Program-made: the position numbers and the translations under genes | In this document: positions 1 through 7,141 of the stretch, in pieces | Layout: the number at the start of each line of letters is the position of its first letter | Position numbering within the stretch: position 1 is the stretch's first letter | The notes under the pieces: generated by a model | Seen by the model: only the letters and a program-made list of their open reading frames with translations | Told to the model about the DNA's origin: nothing | Databases searched by the model: none | NCBI GenBank assembly: GCA_021799935.1 | Contig: JAJYZM010000004.1 | Location: 1 to 20,102 of the forward strand | DNA length: 20,102 nucleotides | From: a bacterium | GTDB taxonomy: Bacteria; SZUA-79; Acidulodesulfobacterales; Acidulodesulfobacteraceae | Direction of reading: 5' to 3'

Positions 1-40
1 CGAACTCCGGCATTTCAAGATGGCAGTGCGAATCTATCAT
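1..40 (-). CDS. tatD: TatD-family metal-dependent hydrolase, N-terminal fragment
   Basis: Reading leftwards from an ATG at 40-38, the window edge cuts a gene after 13 residues, MIDSHCHLEMPEF. The D-S-H-C-H-L opening is the N-terminal metal-binding HxH signature of TatD-family TIM-barrel hydrolases/deoxyribonucleases. It starts 12 bp downstream of the metG stop on the same strand, and metG followed by tatD is a very common gene pair, which supports the call. Only the first strand of the barrel is visible, so the subfamily (TatD, YcfH, YjjV) cannot be determined. The upstream sequence has only a weak purine-rich stretch inside the metG 3' end, so translational coupling to metG is plausible. Confidence 0.75.
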   Translation of the reverse strand, partial: MIDSHCHLEMPEF

Positions 41-52
41 TTTTTATTAATT

Positions 53-1648
53 TTATTCTTCAAATTTTATTCTCGGAAACAGAATTTCGGCTTTTTCCGA
101 TATGCGGCATCCGTCTTTAAATAATTCACTGCAATGAGCCGCCGTATCTTCGGGGCGCACTGAAAAACCGGCAGAATCGAACGGCTTAATATTAAATATG
201 CCGTTAATTTTTTTTGACGTTTCCGGCATAAACGGGTAAATCAGATAAGATATATGATAAATAGAAACGGCGGCGGTTTTCAGTATTTTCAATAAGACAG
301 TCTTTTCTTCCGGGTCTTCGATATTTAATTTCCAAGGGGCGGAATCGTTTATATATTTATTGAGGGTGTTTATAAACCTGAAGATATCTTCCAAAATCTT
401 CGCAAAATCGTAATCGTCGTATCCGGCGTCTAAACCGCCTAAAATACGGTAAGCGGTTTTTAAAACAGCTGCGTCTTCCGGAACGTCCGCCCCCGGAACC
501 GCCCCTCCCGTATATTTATTTAACATTGCGGCGGTTCTGGAAACTAAATTTCCAAGGTCGTTTGCAAGCCCGGAATTATATCTCACGACGAAATTATCGA
601 TATTGAAGTCGCCGTCTAAGCCGAGGGTGATTTCGCTTAAAAGATAATACCTTAGAGCGTCGGGACCGAATTTATTAATCAACGATACTGGATCTACTAC
701 GTTTCCAAGGGACTTCGACATCTTCCTGCCGTCGGTAAGCCACCAGCCGTGAGCCATTACGGTTTTAGGCGGCTCTATTCCCAAAGCGAAAAGCATAATG
801 GGCCAGTAAACCGCGTGAAATTTAAGAATATCTTTTCCCACTATATGGTTGACGGATTTAAAAAAGTGCATAAAATCGGGATTTTTACCGGCTATAAAAT
901 CTTCGTATCCTATGCCGGTCAGGTAGTTTAGAAGAGCGTCGAACCAGACGTATATGACGTGTTTATCGTCGCCCGGCACCGGAATTCCCCATTTAAAAGA
1001 AGTCCTGGATATGCTTAAATTTTTCAGCCCTTCGTTTACGAATGATAAAACCTCGTTTTTTCTGAAATCAGGTTTTATAAAACCGGGATTGCCGGCGATA
1101 TAATCTAAAAGTTTTTTCTCGTATTTGTCTAATTTTAAAAAATAGCTCTCCTCTTTGACTTTAACCGCCTGCCTTCCGCACTGCGGACATTTGCCTTCCA
1201 TGAGGGATTTTTCGGTAAGAAAGGTTTCGCAGGGAGTGCAATACCATCCTTCGTATTCGGACAGATATACGTCCCCGTTTTCCAATAATTTTTTGAAAGC
1301 GGTTTGTACGGTTCTTATATGGTCGGCATCGGTAGTCCTGATAAACCTGTCATACGATATATTTAGCTCCGAAAAAAGCTCTTTAAATTTAATATGCACG
1401 GAATCGGCAAGGCCTTTAGGAGTCGCGCCTCTTAAATCGGCTTCTTTTTCTATTTTTAAGCCGTGTTCGTCCGTTCCAGTAAGAAAAAAAACGCTATAGC
1501 CGGAAAGCCTTTTAAATCTGGCTATGGAATCGGCTATTACCGTGGAATAAGCATGCCCTATATGCGGCTTATCGTTTACGTAATAAATAGGGGTGGTAAC
1601 GTAGAAATAGCCGTTAATTTTGCCGCTGCCGCAATTATTATTTCTCAT
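53..1648 (-). CDS. metG: Methionyl-tRNA synthetase
   Basis: Cytoplasmic class I aminoacyl-tRNA synthetase that charges tRNA-Met, including the initiator. The 531-residue product shows the HIGH signature (HIGH, residues 29-32, in the context YVTTPIYYVNDKPHIGHAY), a CxxC...CxxC zinc knuckle (Cys137, 140, 154, 157) and the KMSKS loop (309-313), followed by the helical anticodon-binding domain. It ends soon after that domain and so lacks the C-terminal EMAP-II/Trbp111-like tRNA-binding extension seen in longer bacterial enzymes such as the 677-residue E. coli one; this is a known natural variant. The ATG at 1648 overlaps the ricT 3' end by 11 bp, giving about 14 residues more than many homologues before the conserved FYVTTPIYY; no nearer start codon was seen. 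Fourth gene of the tmk-holB-ricT-metG-tatD operon. Confidence 0.97.
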   Translation of the reverse strand: MRNNNCGSGKINGYFYVTTPIYYVNDKPHIGHAYSTVIADSIARFKRLSGYSVFFLTGTDEHGLKIEKEADLRGATPKGLADSVHIKFKELFSELNISYDRFIRTTDADHIRTVQTAFKKLLENGDVYLSEYEGWYCTPCETFLTEKSLMEGKCPQCGRQAVKVKEESYFLKLDKYEKKLLDYIAGNPGFIKPDFRKNEVLSFVNEGLKNLSISRTSFKWGIPVPGDDKHVIYVWFDALLNYLTGIGYEDFIAGKNPDFMHFFKSVNHIVGKDILKFHAVYWPIMLFALGIEPPKTVMAHGWWLTDGRKMSKSLGNVVDPVSLINKFGPDALRYYLLSEITLGLDGDFNIDNFVVRYNSGLANDLGNLVSRTAAMLNKYTGGAVPGADVPEDAAVLKTAYRILGGLDAGYDDYDFAKILEDIFRFINTLNKYINDSAPWKLNIEDPEEKTVLLKILKTAAVSIYHISYLIYPFMPETSKKINGIFNIKPFDSAGFSVRPEDTAAHCSELFKDGCRISEKAEILFPRIKFEE

Positions 1649-2420
1649 AACCGTCGTCCGTAAAAGCGCCGGCCGGCGCTTCCTCTGCCTCCGTCTCCTT
1701 TTTTTCCCCTGTTTCAGTTTCCGCTAACGATTCTTCTTCGTTTCGGCCGGCGGCGGCATATTTATCTCCGCAGACATTCTCGTCCTGCACCGGAGGGTCG
1801 AAGGCGAGACAGCATAGAAGCCTGCCGCAGTAGCCTACAAATTTGCTCGTATTCTGGCATTGTATTTTGGTTATTTTAGAAGTTACGGCATTCATCTCGT
1901 TTACTATTGAATTGCAGCAGCAGACTCTTCCGCAAACGCCTATTCCGCCTAAAATTTTACATTCGTCGCGGATATTAATCTGGCGCATTTCTATTCTTAA
2001 ATGAAACCTCGCGGCGAGAATTTTCACAAGTTCTCTAAAATCTACCCTCTCCTCTGCGCTGTAATAAAATACCAGTTTATTTTCCGAAGGCATATATTTA
2101 ACCATCAGCAGTTTCATTACAAGTTTGAGTTCTTCCGTATTTTTCCTGCAGAAATCCATGCCTTCATCCTCTACCCGATAATGTATATATTTTTCGCCGG
2201 TTTCAAAAGGGAAAAGTTTTCTTATTATGGAACAGGAGGGCAGCGGGTTAGGGATATTAGCGCCATCCTCAAAAGATTTAACTTCTCCCGAAACGGTTCC
2301 CAAATAAATAATTTTATTCTGCTCTACAAGCACCCTGTCGTTCAAGAAAAGTTCGGGGATTTTCGTAACGCATTCTAATTTGTAACCCATTTCGATTATT
2401 TTTACTTCAGCCGTTCTCAT
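1638..2420 (-). CDS. ricT: PSP1-domain protein, RicT/YaaT family
   Basis: A 260-residue PSP1-domain protein. The centre carries the family hallmark (ERVDFRELVKILAARFH, residues 124-140) followed by a Cys-rich segment with C154, C163, C167-169, C188, C198 and C203-204. In Bacillus subtilis RicT joins RicA and RicF in an Fe-S complex that assists RNase Y-dependent mRNA maturation. No ricA or ricF lies in this window, so the partner set is unknown. The C-terminal 40 residues are acidic and low-complexity (EEESLAETETGEKKETEAEE) and probably disordered. The start at 2420 has no clear Shine-Dalgarno sequence; an ATG at 2390 is an alternative. It sits between holB (29-bp gap) and metG (11-bp overlap), the same order as in Firmicutes and many Deltaproteobacteria. 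Confidence 0.88.
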   Translation of the reverse strand: MRTAEVKIIEMGYKLECVTKIPELFLNDRVLVEQNKIIYLGTVSGEVKSFEDGANIPNPLPSCSIIRKLFPFETGEKYIHYRVEDEGMDFCRKNTEELKLVMKLLMVKYMPSENKLVFYYSAEERVDFRELVKILAARFHLRIEMRQINIRDECKILGGIGVCGRVCCCNSIVNEMNAVTSKITKIQCQNTSKFVGYCGRLLCCLAFDPPVQDENVCGDKYAAAGRNEEESLAETETGEKKETEAEEAPAGAFTDDGYEK

Positions 2421-2449
2421 TTTTTATCTTTTATATAATTTTTAAAAGT

Positions 2450-3502
2450 TTATAAGGACAAAAGCCCGGAAAAATAGGAATCGGATGCTATAGATTTGTT
2501 CAGATTATAGCTGTTAATTTTTTCTATATGGTCTACGGTCGATTCTATCATATGACCGATATCTTTTGAAGATAACGGCGAATCTAAAGCAAACTTCCTT
2601 ATTTTGTCGGCAATATCTTCATTATACAATAATTTTTCATTTTTTAACATCTTATAAATATAAATATCCCTGAGGATAAATAAAATTAATTCAAAATCTT
2701 CTTTCTCCGCGGCATTAAATTTAACCGATATATCGTAAGGATTTCTGCCGCAGGCTTTATTTTTATATTCCGCAAATAATTCTTTAAAAATTATATCTAT
2801 TAAAAAATCTCTCTTCTCCAAATATTTACCCTCGATAAGCCCGCGAAAAGCGGAGTAACTGCCTCTCGAAAGTTTAGAATAAAATTTTAGCGTTTCTTCG
2901 GAGAGAGCCGGAAATTCCGATTTAAAAACTTCCGATAAAACTTCGTCCGGAATCGGGCTGAATCCCAGCAAAAGACATCTCGATACTACGGTCGGCAAAA
3001 GCATGCCGCCGTTGGATGCCGTCAAAATGAATACGGTTTTTTCCCGCGGCTCTTCGAGCATTTTTAATAATGCGTTTGCGGCCGAAGCGTTCATAGAAGA
3101 AGCTTCGTCTATAATAATAAATCTGTATCCCGGATAAGCCGGGGTTAAACCGAGAAATGAATCTATTTTGTGAATGCTTTCTATTTTAACGGCGCTTCCC
3201 GAAGGCTCTATAATCAAAAGACTGCGGCTTGAGCCGTTTAAAAAACTTAAACAGGAAGGACATTTCCCGCAAAAATTCAGAGGGGGGGAACCGCCGCCTT
3301 CGCCGGCAAAAGCTCTGTAATCCCCGCATAAAACCGAAGCCGCAAATGCGGCTGCCGTAAATCTTTTTCCTATGTTTTTCTGTCCGTAAAATAAAAGTCC
3401 GGAAGGCATTCTGCCGCTAAAAAACAAACCCTTTAAAAACTCTAACTGTTTTTTATGCCCGACAATATTTGAAATATCGTAATTTTTATAATCCGAATCC
3501 AT
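2450..3502 (-). CDS. holB: DNA polymerase III delta' subunit (clamp loader)
   Basis: AAA+ clamp-loader subunit that works with DnaX and delta to open the sliding clamp. In 350 residues it shows a Walker-A-like segment (GQKNIGK, 40-46), a zinc module with Cys59, 78, 81 and 84, a Walker-B-like IIIDEAS (129-135) with the family's NALLKMLEEP (143-152), and the SRC motif (174-176) that supplies the arginine finger. Family-typical degeneracy of the P-loop and DEAS in place of DEAx box are normal for delta'. The C-terminal third is divergent, as usual. It begins 3 bp after the tmk stop, so it is co-transcribed and probably translationally coupled with tmk. Confidence 0.93.
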   Translation of the reverse strand: MDSDYKNYDISNIVGHKKQLEFLKGLFFSGRMPSGLLFYGQKNIGKRFTAAAFAASVLCGDYRAFAGEGGGSPPLNFCGKCPSCLSFLNGSSRSLLIIEPSGSAVKIESIHKIDSFLGLTPAYPGYRFIIIDEASSMNASAANALLKMLEEPREKTVFILTASNGGMLLPTVVSRCLLLGFSPIPDEVLSEVFKSEFPALSEETLKFYSKLSRGSYSAFRGLIEGKYLEKRDFLIDIIFKELFAEYKNKACGRNPYDISVKFNAAEKEDFELILFILRDIYIYKMLKNEKLLYNEDIADKIRKFALDSPLSSKDIGHMIESTVDHIEKINSYNLNKSIASDSYFSGLLSL

Positions 3503-3505
3503 AAA

Positions 3506-4171
3506 TTAATCCGTAAAATTAATCCTTTTTTCTAACATTTTCAAAATATCCGCTTCAATCTTATCCGCCGTATTTTCGGGCGGCGAGGAAGCGTCTATAA
3601 CTTTAATCCGTTCGCGGTATTTTTCCGAAAGCCGCAGATAATTATTCCTGACCGAATTAAAAAAACCGGGCGGACGGGAATCGAAACCGTCGATTTTAGA
3701 AATCCTGCCGTTTAATCTGCTTAAAGCCTTTTCGGGTTCTAAATCGAATAAATAAGTCCTGTCTATAGAAAATTTTTTCTGCTCGAGAATAAATTCATTT
3801 ACGCCGAGTATAAACTCTTTTAATTTTTTATTTTCGTCCGTGCCGCTTAATCCGGCCGTCTGGTAGGCATAGGTAGAATCGATAAATCTGTCGCAGATTA
3901 TAACGTCGAAACGGTGTAATTCGGCCTTGATTTTATCGATATGGACGGTTCTGTCGGCGGAAAATAGAAACAGCGAAGCCAGAACGTCTTCCGCTCCGGC
4001 TCCGCCGGAGCATAAAATTTCGCTCCTAATGAATTTTCCGAGCGGCGTTTCGGTAGGTTCTTTTACGGGCATTACTTTGTATCCGTCTTTCTCCAAACGC
4101 GCGCTTATAATTCCGGAAACGGTAGTCTTGCCTGAACCGTCTATTCCTTCAAGGGTTATAAAAATACCCAT
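3506..4171 (-). CDS. tmk: Thymidylate kinase
   Basis: Phosphorylates dTMP to dTDP in the cytoplasm. The 221-residue protein has the P-loop GIDGSGKT (residues 9-16) at the expected N-terminal position, the DRF motif (94-96) followed by STYAYQ, which is the thymidine-binding region, and a LID region near residue 160 (IDGFDSRPPGFF). Length and motif order match bacterial Tmk. It is the first gene of the minus-strand operon and its promoter must lie in the 180-bp divergent gap shared with queA. Immediately followed by holB, the classic replication pair. Confidence 0.96.
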   Translation of the reverse strand: MGIFITLEGIDGSGKTTVSGIISARLEKDGYKVMPVKEPTETPLGKFIRSEILCSGGAGAEDVLASLFLFSADRTVHIDKIKAELHRFDVIICDRFIDSTYAYQTAGLSGTDENKKLKEFILGVNEFILEQKKFSIDRTYLFDLEPEKALSRLNGRISKIDGFDSRPPGFFNSVRNNYLRLSEKYRERIKVIDASSPPENTADKIEADILKMLEKRINFTD

Positions 4172-4235
4172 ATAGTATTATTTATTTAAAGATATTTAAA
4201 AATCTTAATAAAATAAATTTCTTTTTACGGTTTTT

Positions 4236-4244
4236 ATTTTACCA
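4236..4244 (-). promoter_or_regulatory. Candidate extended -10 element for the tmk operon
   Basis: On the minus strand the sequence TGGTAAAAT reads as an extended -10 (TG-n-TAAAAT), about 65 bp upstream of the tmk ATG. No good -35 hexamer lies at the right distance, so it would depend on the TG extension. Inferred only from consensus; nearby AT-rich hexamers could serve instead. Confidence 0.3.
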
Positions 4245-4246
4245 TA

Positions 4247-4292
4247 ACTGCCGCAAAAGTTGTTAGAAAATCCTTCAAATCCAACCGGCAGT
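4247..4292. repeat. Inverted repeat in the tmk/queA divergent gap
   Basis: ACTGCCG (4247-4253) and CGGCAGT (4286-4292) form a perfect 7-bp inverted repeat separated by 32 bp, with a further GTTG/CAAC pairing inside. It stands out in an otherwise AT-rich gap and abuts the candidate tmk -10. It could be an operator or a transcript hairpin; no family of regulator is suggested by the sequence. Confidence 0.3.
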
Positions 4293-4335
4293 ACGTAAAT
4301 AAATAAATCGGATACCTTTTAAAAAAAAGTTGTTA

Positions 4336-4341
4336 TATAAT
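4336..4341 (+). promoter_or_regulatory. -10 hexamer for queA (near-leaderless)
   Basis: A perfect TATAAT lies 10 bp upstream of the queA ATG at 4352. A start site 6-7 bp downstream would give a transcript with only about 4-5 untranslated bases. No Shine-Dalgarno sequence precedes the ATG, consistent with leaderless initiation. The -35 region at the usual distance is poor. Confidence 0.45.
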
Positions 4342-4351
4342 ATACGGCTAT

Positions 4352-5443
4352 ATGAATATAGATTTATTCGATTATAAATTCGACGAAAAGCGGATTGCGA
4401 AATATCCCGCGACCGACAGGGGGGAGGCAAAACTGCTTGCGGTGGACGTCCGGAATTTCAAAATGGAACATAAAAAATTCTATGAAATAACCGAATTTAT
4501 AAATAAAGGCGACGTCGTAGCCGTTAACAACTCTTACGTAAAAAAGGCCAGAATATTCGGACAAAGGGCTTCCGGCGGCAAAGTAGAAATATTCGTAACC
4601 GAATTTCCTATGAAAATATCCTTTCCTTTAAAACTTAAAGCCATCCTGAAATCCCACAAAACCGTCAGGGAGGGCGAGGAAATCGCAGTAAGCGGCCGCC
4701 GGCCGGACATTCAAAACCCGCAGGCGGTTTTTAAAACCATAAAGGCGGTTAAAAATTACGGGGGCGGAAATTACGAAATATTAATAAAAACTAAGCAGGC
4801 TCACGATTATATTTTCGGCAAATGCGCTTTAATTCCGCTTCCCCCGTATATAAAACGGGCGGCTGAAAAAACAGACGATTTATATTACCAGACGGTTTAC
4901 GCCGACGGTTCGGCTGGATTTTCCGTAGCCGCCCCTACCGCAGGCCTTCACTTTAACGATAAAATTATAAGGCGGATAAAAGATAAAGGCGGCATTTTCA
5001 CCGCGGTTTCTTTAAATATAGGGCTTGGCACTTTTCTTCCCGTAAGAACCGCCGACATAAGAGAGCATAACATACATAAAGAAACTTATTCTATTTCTAA
5101 AGAAACGGCGGATGCGATAAATAACGCCGTAAAATCGGGCAATAAAATAATATTGACTGGAACTTCTACAGTCAGATGCTTAGAATCTTCAACCGGGTCG
5201 GACGGCGGCGCCGAAACCTTTCCCTGCGAAAATATCGAGACCGCGCTGTATATTTATCCCGGCTATAAATTTAAAATTACTAAAAATCTCATTACGAATT
5301 TTCATCAGCCTAAATCTTCCCTTTACATTATGATTTGCGCTCTTATAGGCATAGACAAAACCAGGGCGGTTTATGAAGAAGCGATAAATAAGGGCTACTC
5401 GCTTTTCAGCTACGGAGACGCAATGTATCTGTATAACATATAA
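4352..5443 (+). CDS. queA: S-adenosylmethionine:tRNA ribosyltransferase-isomerase
   Basis: Transfers and isomerises the ribosyl group of AdoMet onto preQ1 at tRNA position 34, forming epoxyqueuosine. The 363-residue protein shows all QueA landmarks: the N-terminal FDYKFDEKRIAKYP (6-19), SVAAPTAGLHF (191-201), GLGTFLPV (224-231), EHNIHKE (238-244), GTSTVRCLES (270-279), ITNFHQPKSS (314-323) and the C-terminal FSYGDAM (352-358). It lies 22 bp upstream of tgt, the enzyme acting just before it in the pathway. There is no ribosome-binding site ahead of the ATG, but the protein alignment supports this start because the family begins within a few residues of FDYKF. Confidence 0.96.
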   Translation: MNIDLFDYKFDEKRIAKYPATDRGEAKLLAVDVRNFKMEHKKFYEITEFINKGDVVAVNNSYVKKARIFGQRASGGKVEIFVTEFPMKISFPLKLKAILKSHKTVREGEEIAVSGRRPDIQNPQAVFKTIKAVKNYGGGNYEILIKTKQAHDYIFGKCALIPLPPYIKRAAEKTDDLYYQTVYADGSAGFSVAAPTAGLHFNDKIIRRIKDKGGIFTAVSLNIGLGTFLPVRTADIREHNIHKETYSISKETADAINNAVKSGNKIILTGTSTVRCLESSTGSDGGAETFPCENIETALYIYPGYKFKITKNLITNFHQPKSSLYIMICALIGIDKTRAVYEEAINKGYSLFSYGDAMYLYNI

Positions 5444-5465
5444 CACATAACATATATAATTTAAT

Positions 5466-6608
5466 ATGGCGTTTAAAATAATAAATAAAGACGCGCGCAC
5501 CGCCGCAAGAACAGGTCTGCTCGAAACTAAAAACGGAATAATAGAAACGCCCGTTTTTATGCCCGTGGGAACCATAGGCACCGTAAAATCCCTGTCGCCT
5601 TTCGAAATATACGACGAAGGCTTCAAAATTATGCTGTCGAACACGTATCATCTATTTTTAAGGCCGGGAACCGGCGTAATCGAAAAATTCGGTTCCCTGA
5701 GAAACTTTACCGGATACAAAGGCTCTATTTTAACCGATTCGGGCGGGTTTCAAATTTTCAGCCTTGCAAAATTCGCAAAAATTAAAGCCGAAGGCGTAGA
5801 GTTTATGTCTCATATAGACGGAGAAACTCATTTTTTTACGCCCGAGCGCGTAATAGAAATACAGAAGACTTTGGATTCGGATATAATGATGCAGTTGGAC
5901 GTTTTTTCCGGACCGGACGCGAAAAGGGAAAAGGCGGAAAAAGATTTAGAAACTACTTTAAGATGGGCAGAAAAATCCGTTGCGGCAAAAAATGCCGGGG
6001 AAGCCGTCCGTCCGCCTGTCGAAAGCAAGACGGCGGCAAAAAACGGCAGACTGCTCTTCCTGATAACTCAGGGCAATTTCTTTGAAGATTTGAGGGAAAA
6101 ATCCGCCCGCATAATGTCCGGCATGGATGCCGACGGATATGCGATAGGCGGTCTTGCAGTCGGGGAAACGAAAGAAATTATGCTGAAGATGCTGGAAATT
6201 TCGGCATCTAATCTTCCGGAAAATAAGCCCCGTTATCTTATGGGCGTCGGAACGCCTTCGGACATAGTAAATGCAGTATCCCTGGGCGTCGATATGTTCG
6301 ACTGCGTCCTGCCTACGAGAAACGCAAGGAACGGTTTCGTCTTTACCTCGCACGGAACGGTCAATATAAAAAATTCTTCGTATAAATCGGAGACTCTGCC
6401 CGTCGACCCCGAATGCGGCTGTTTTTGCTGTAAAAACTTCAGCGCCGCGTATGTCCGGCATGCCTTTATGAGTAGGGAAATATTTGCGCAGAGGCTTTTG
6501 ACGGTACATAACCTGCATTTCTACCGGAATTTAATACTGCACATAAGGCGAACTATAGAAAACGGCAGTTTTTACGATTTTTCCAAAAATTATTCATCTT
6601 TGTTTTGA
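5466..6608 (+). CDS. tgt: tRNA-guanine(34) transglycosylase
   Basis: Exchanges guanine-34 in the anticodon of His, Asn, Asp and Tyr tRNAs for preQ1. In 380 residues: the general acid/base Asp91 in LTDSGGFQIF, the substrate-binding Asp145, GGLAVGE (228-234), the nucleophile Asp279 in GVDMFDCVLPTRNARNG, and the zinc ligands CxCxxC (Cys317, 319, 322) with His348. The stretch after Asp145 reads DVFSGP instead of the usual bacterial DECxPYP, so the Cys that normally packs under the substrate base is replaced by Phe147; a short loop around residues 178-195 also looks longer than usual. The remaining catalytic residues are intact, and queA directly upstream argues for preQ1 use. No Shine-Dalgarno sequence is visible; a TATAAT ends 5 bp before the ATG. 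Confidence 0.95.
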   Translation: MAFKIINKDARTAARTGLLETKNGIIETPVFMPVGTIGTVKSLSPFEIYDEGFKIMLSNTYHLFLRPGTGVIEKFGSLRNFTGYKGSILTDSGGFQIFSLAKFAKIKAEGVEFMSHIDGETHFFTPERVIEIQKTLDSDIMMQLDVFSGPDAKREKAEKDLETTLRWAEKSVAAKNAGEAVRPPVESKTAAKNGRLLFLITQGNFFEDLREKSARIMSGMDADGYAIGGLAVGETKEIMLKMLEISASNLPENKPRYLMGVGTPSDIVNAVSLGVDMFDCVLPTRNARNGFVFTSHGTVNIKNSSYKSETLPVDPECGCFCCKNFSAAYVRHAFMSREIFAQRLLTVHNLHFYRNLILHIRRTIENGSFYDFSKNYSSLF

Positions 6609-6636
6609 CTTTCTTTGAATATAAATATAATATAAT
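6605..6636 (+). promoter_or_regulatory. Candidate promoter for yajC-secD-secF
   Basis: TTGACT (6605-6610) overlaps the tgt stop codon and is followed by a run containing two TATAAT hexamers (6626-6631 and 6631-6636). Spacers are 15 or 20 bp, neither ideal, with TAATAT at 17 bp between them. This suggests that the secretion genes have their own promoter in addition to read-through from queA-tgt. Confidence 0.4.
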
Positions 6637-6686
6637 AAAATTCCGAATTAAATAAAATAATAAATTTAATAGAAAAAGGAGCAAGT

Positions 6687-7046
6687 ATGAAAATTTTATC
6701 CGGCTTATCAAGTTTATCCGGCCTGTTCTCGGTTGAAAACGCCTACGCCGCTTCAGGCGCCGCATCCGCTTCCGGAGGCTTGGAATCGACTTTAATGAAT
6801 TTTGCGCCGCTTATCGCCATCGTGGTAATTTTTTATCTTTTAGTGATACTGCCCCAGCAAAAAAGGACCAAAGAGCATAAAAGGATGATAGAATCTCTTA
6901 AGGTAGGAGACGAAGTCCTGACTACGGGGGGCATTTTCGGCGTTATTACCGGAATAGCCGACCAGCTTTTTACTATAGAAATAGCAAAAGACGTTAAAAT
7001 TAAAATTACCAAAAGCGCCATCGCTACGAAAACTATAAAACAGTAA
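6687..7046 (+). CDS. yajC: Preprotein translocase subunit YajC
   Basis: Small inner-membrane protein that associates with SecD-SecF. The 119 residues contain one membrane segment (about 38-56) followed directly by the family signature PQQKRTKEHKRMIESL (56-71) and GDEVLTTGG (74-82), which begins the cytoplasmic domain. The first 30 residues are Ser/Ala/Gly-rich with an AYA-AS step that mimics a signal-peptidase site, a frequent feature of deltaproteobacterial YajC. A clear AGGAG (6677-6681) sits 5 bp before the ATG. It is followed by secD and secF, the usual order. Confidence 0.94.
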   Translation: MKILSGLSSLSGLFSVENAYAASGAASASGGLESTLMNFAPLIAIVVIFYLLVILPQQKRTKEHKRMIESLKVGDEVLTTGGIFGVITGIADQLFTIEIAKDVKIKITKSAIATKTIKQ

Positions 7047-7141
7047 AAAAAAGTAGAATTTTAACCCGCTATATGCTATATTTTTTAAATATTTATATTT
7101 TATAATTTAACAAGTCTAATTTTCTTTTATGGTGGAGATTG

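Noticed and set aside
53..1648. MetG as truncated because it lacks the C-terminal tRNA-binding domain
   Set aside because: Many bacterial MetG proteins of about 510-540 residues lack that domain; the frame and stop look normal.
2001..2378. Plus-strand reading frame (125 codons) antisense to ricT
   Set aside because: Composition rich in Phe, Lys and Ile, no ribosome-binding site or recognizable domain; an antisense shadow.
2450..3502. HolB P-loop and DEAS motif as signs of an inactive enzyme
   Set aside because: Delta' subunits naturally lack ATPase activity and show degenerate Walker motifs, so this is normal for the family.
5958..6518. Long minus-strand reading frame (186 codons) inside tgt
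   Set aside because: It lies antisense to a well-conserved gene, has a Phe/Arg/His-rich composition typical of an antisense shadow, and shows no family motif.
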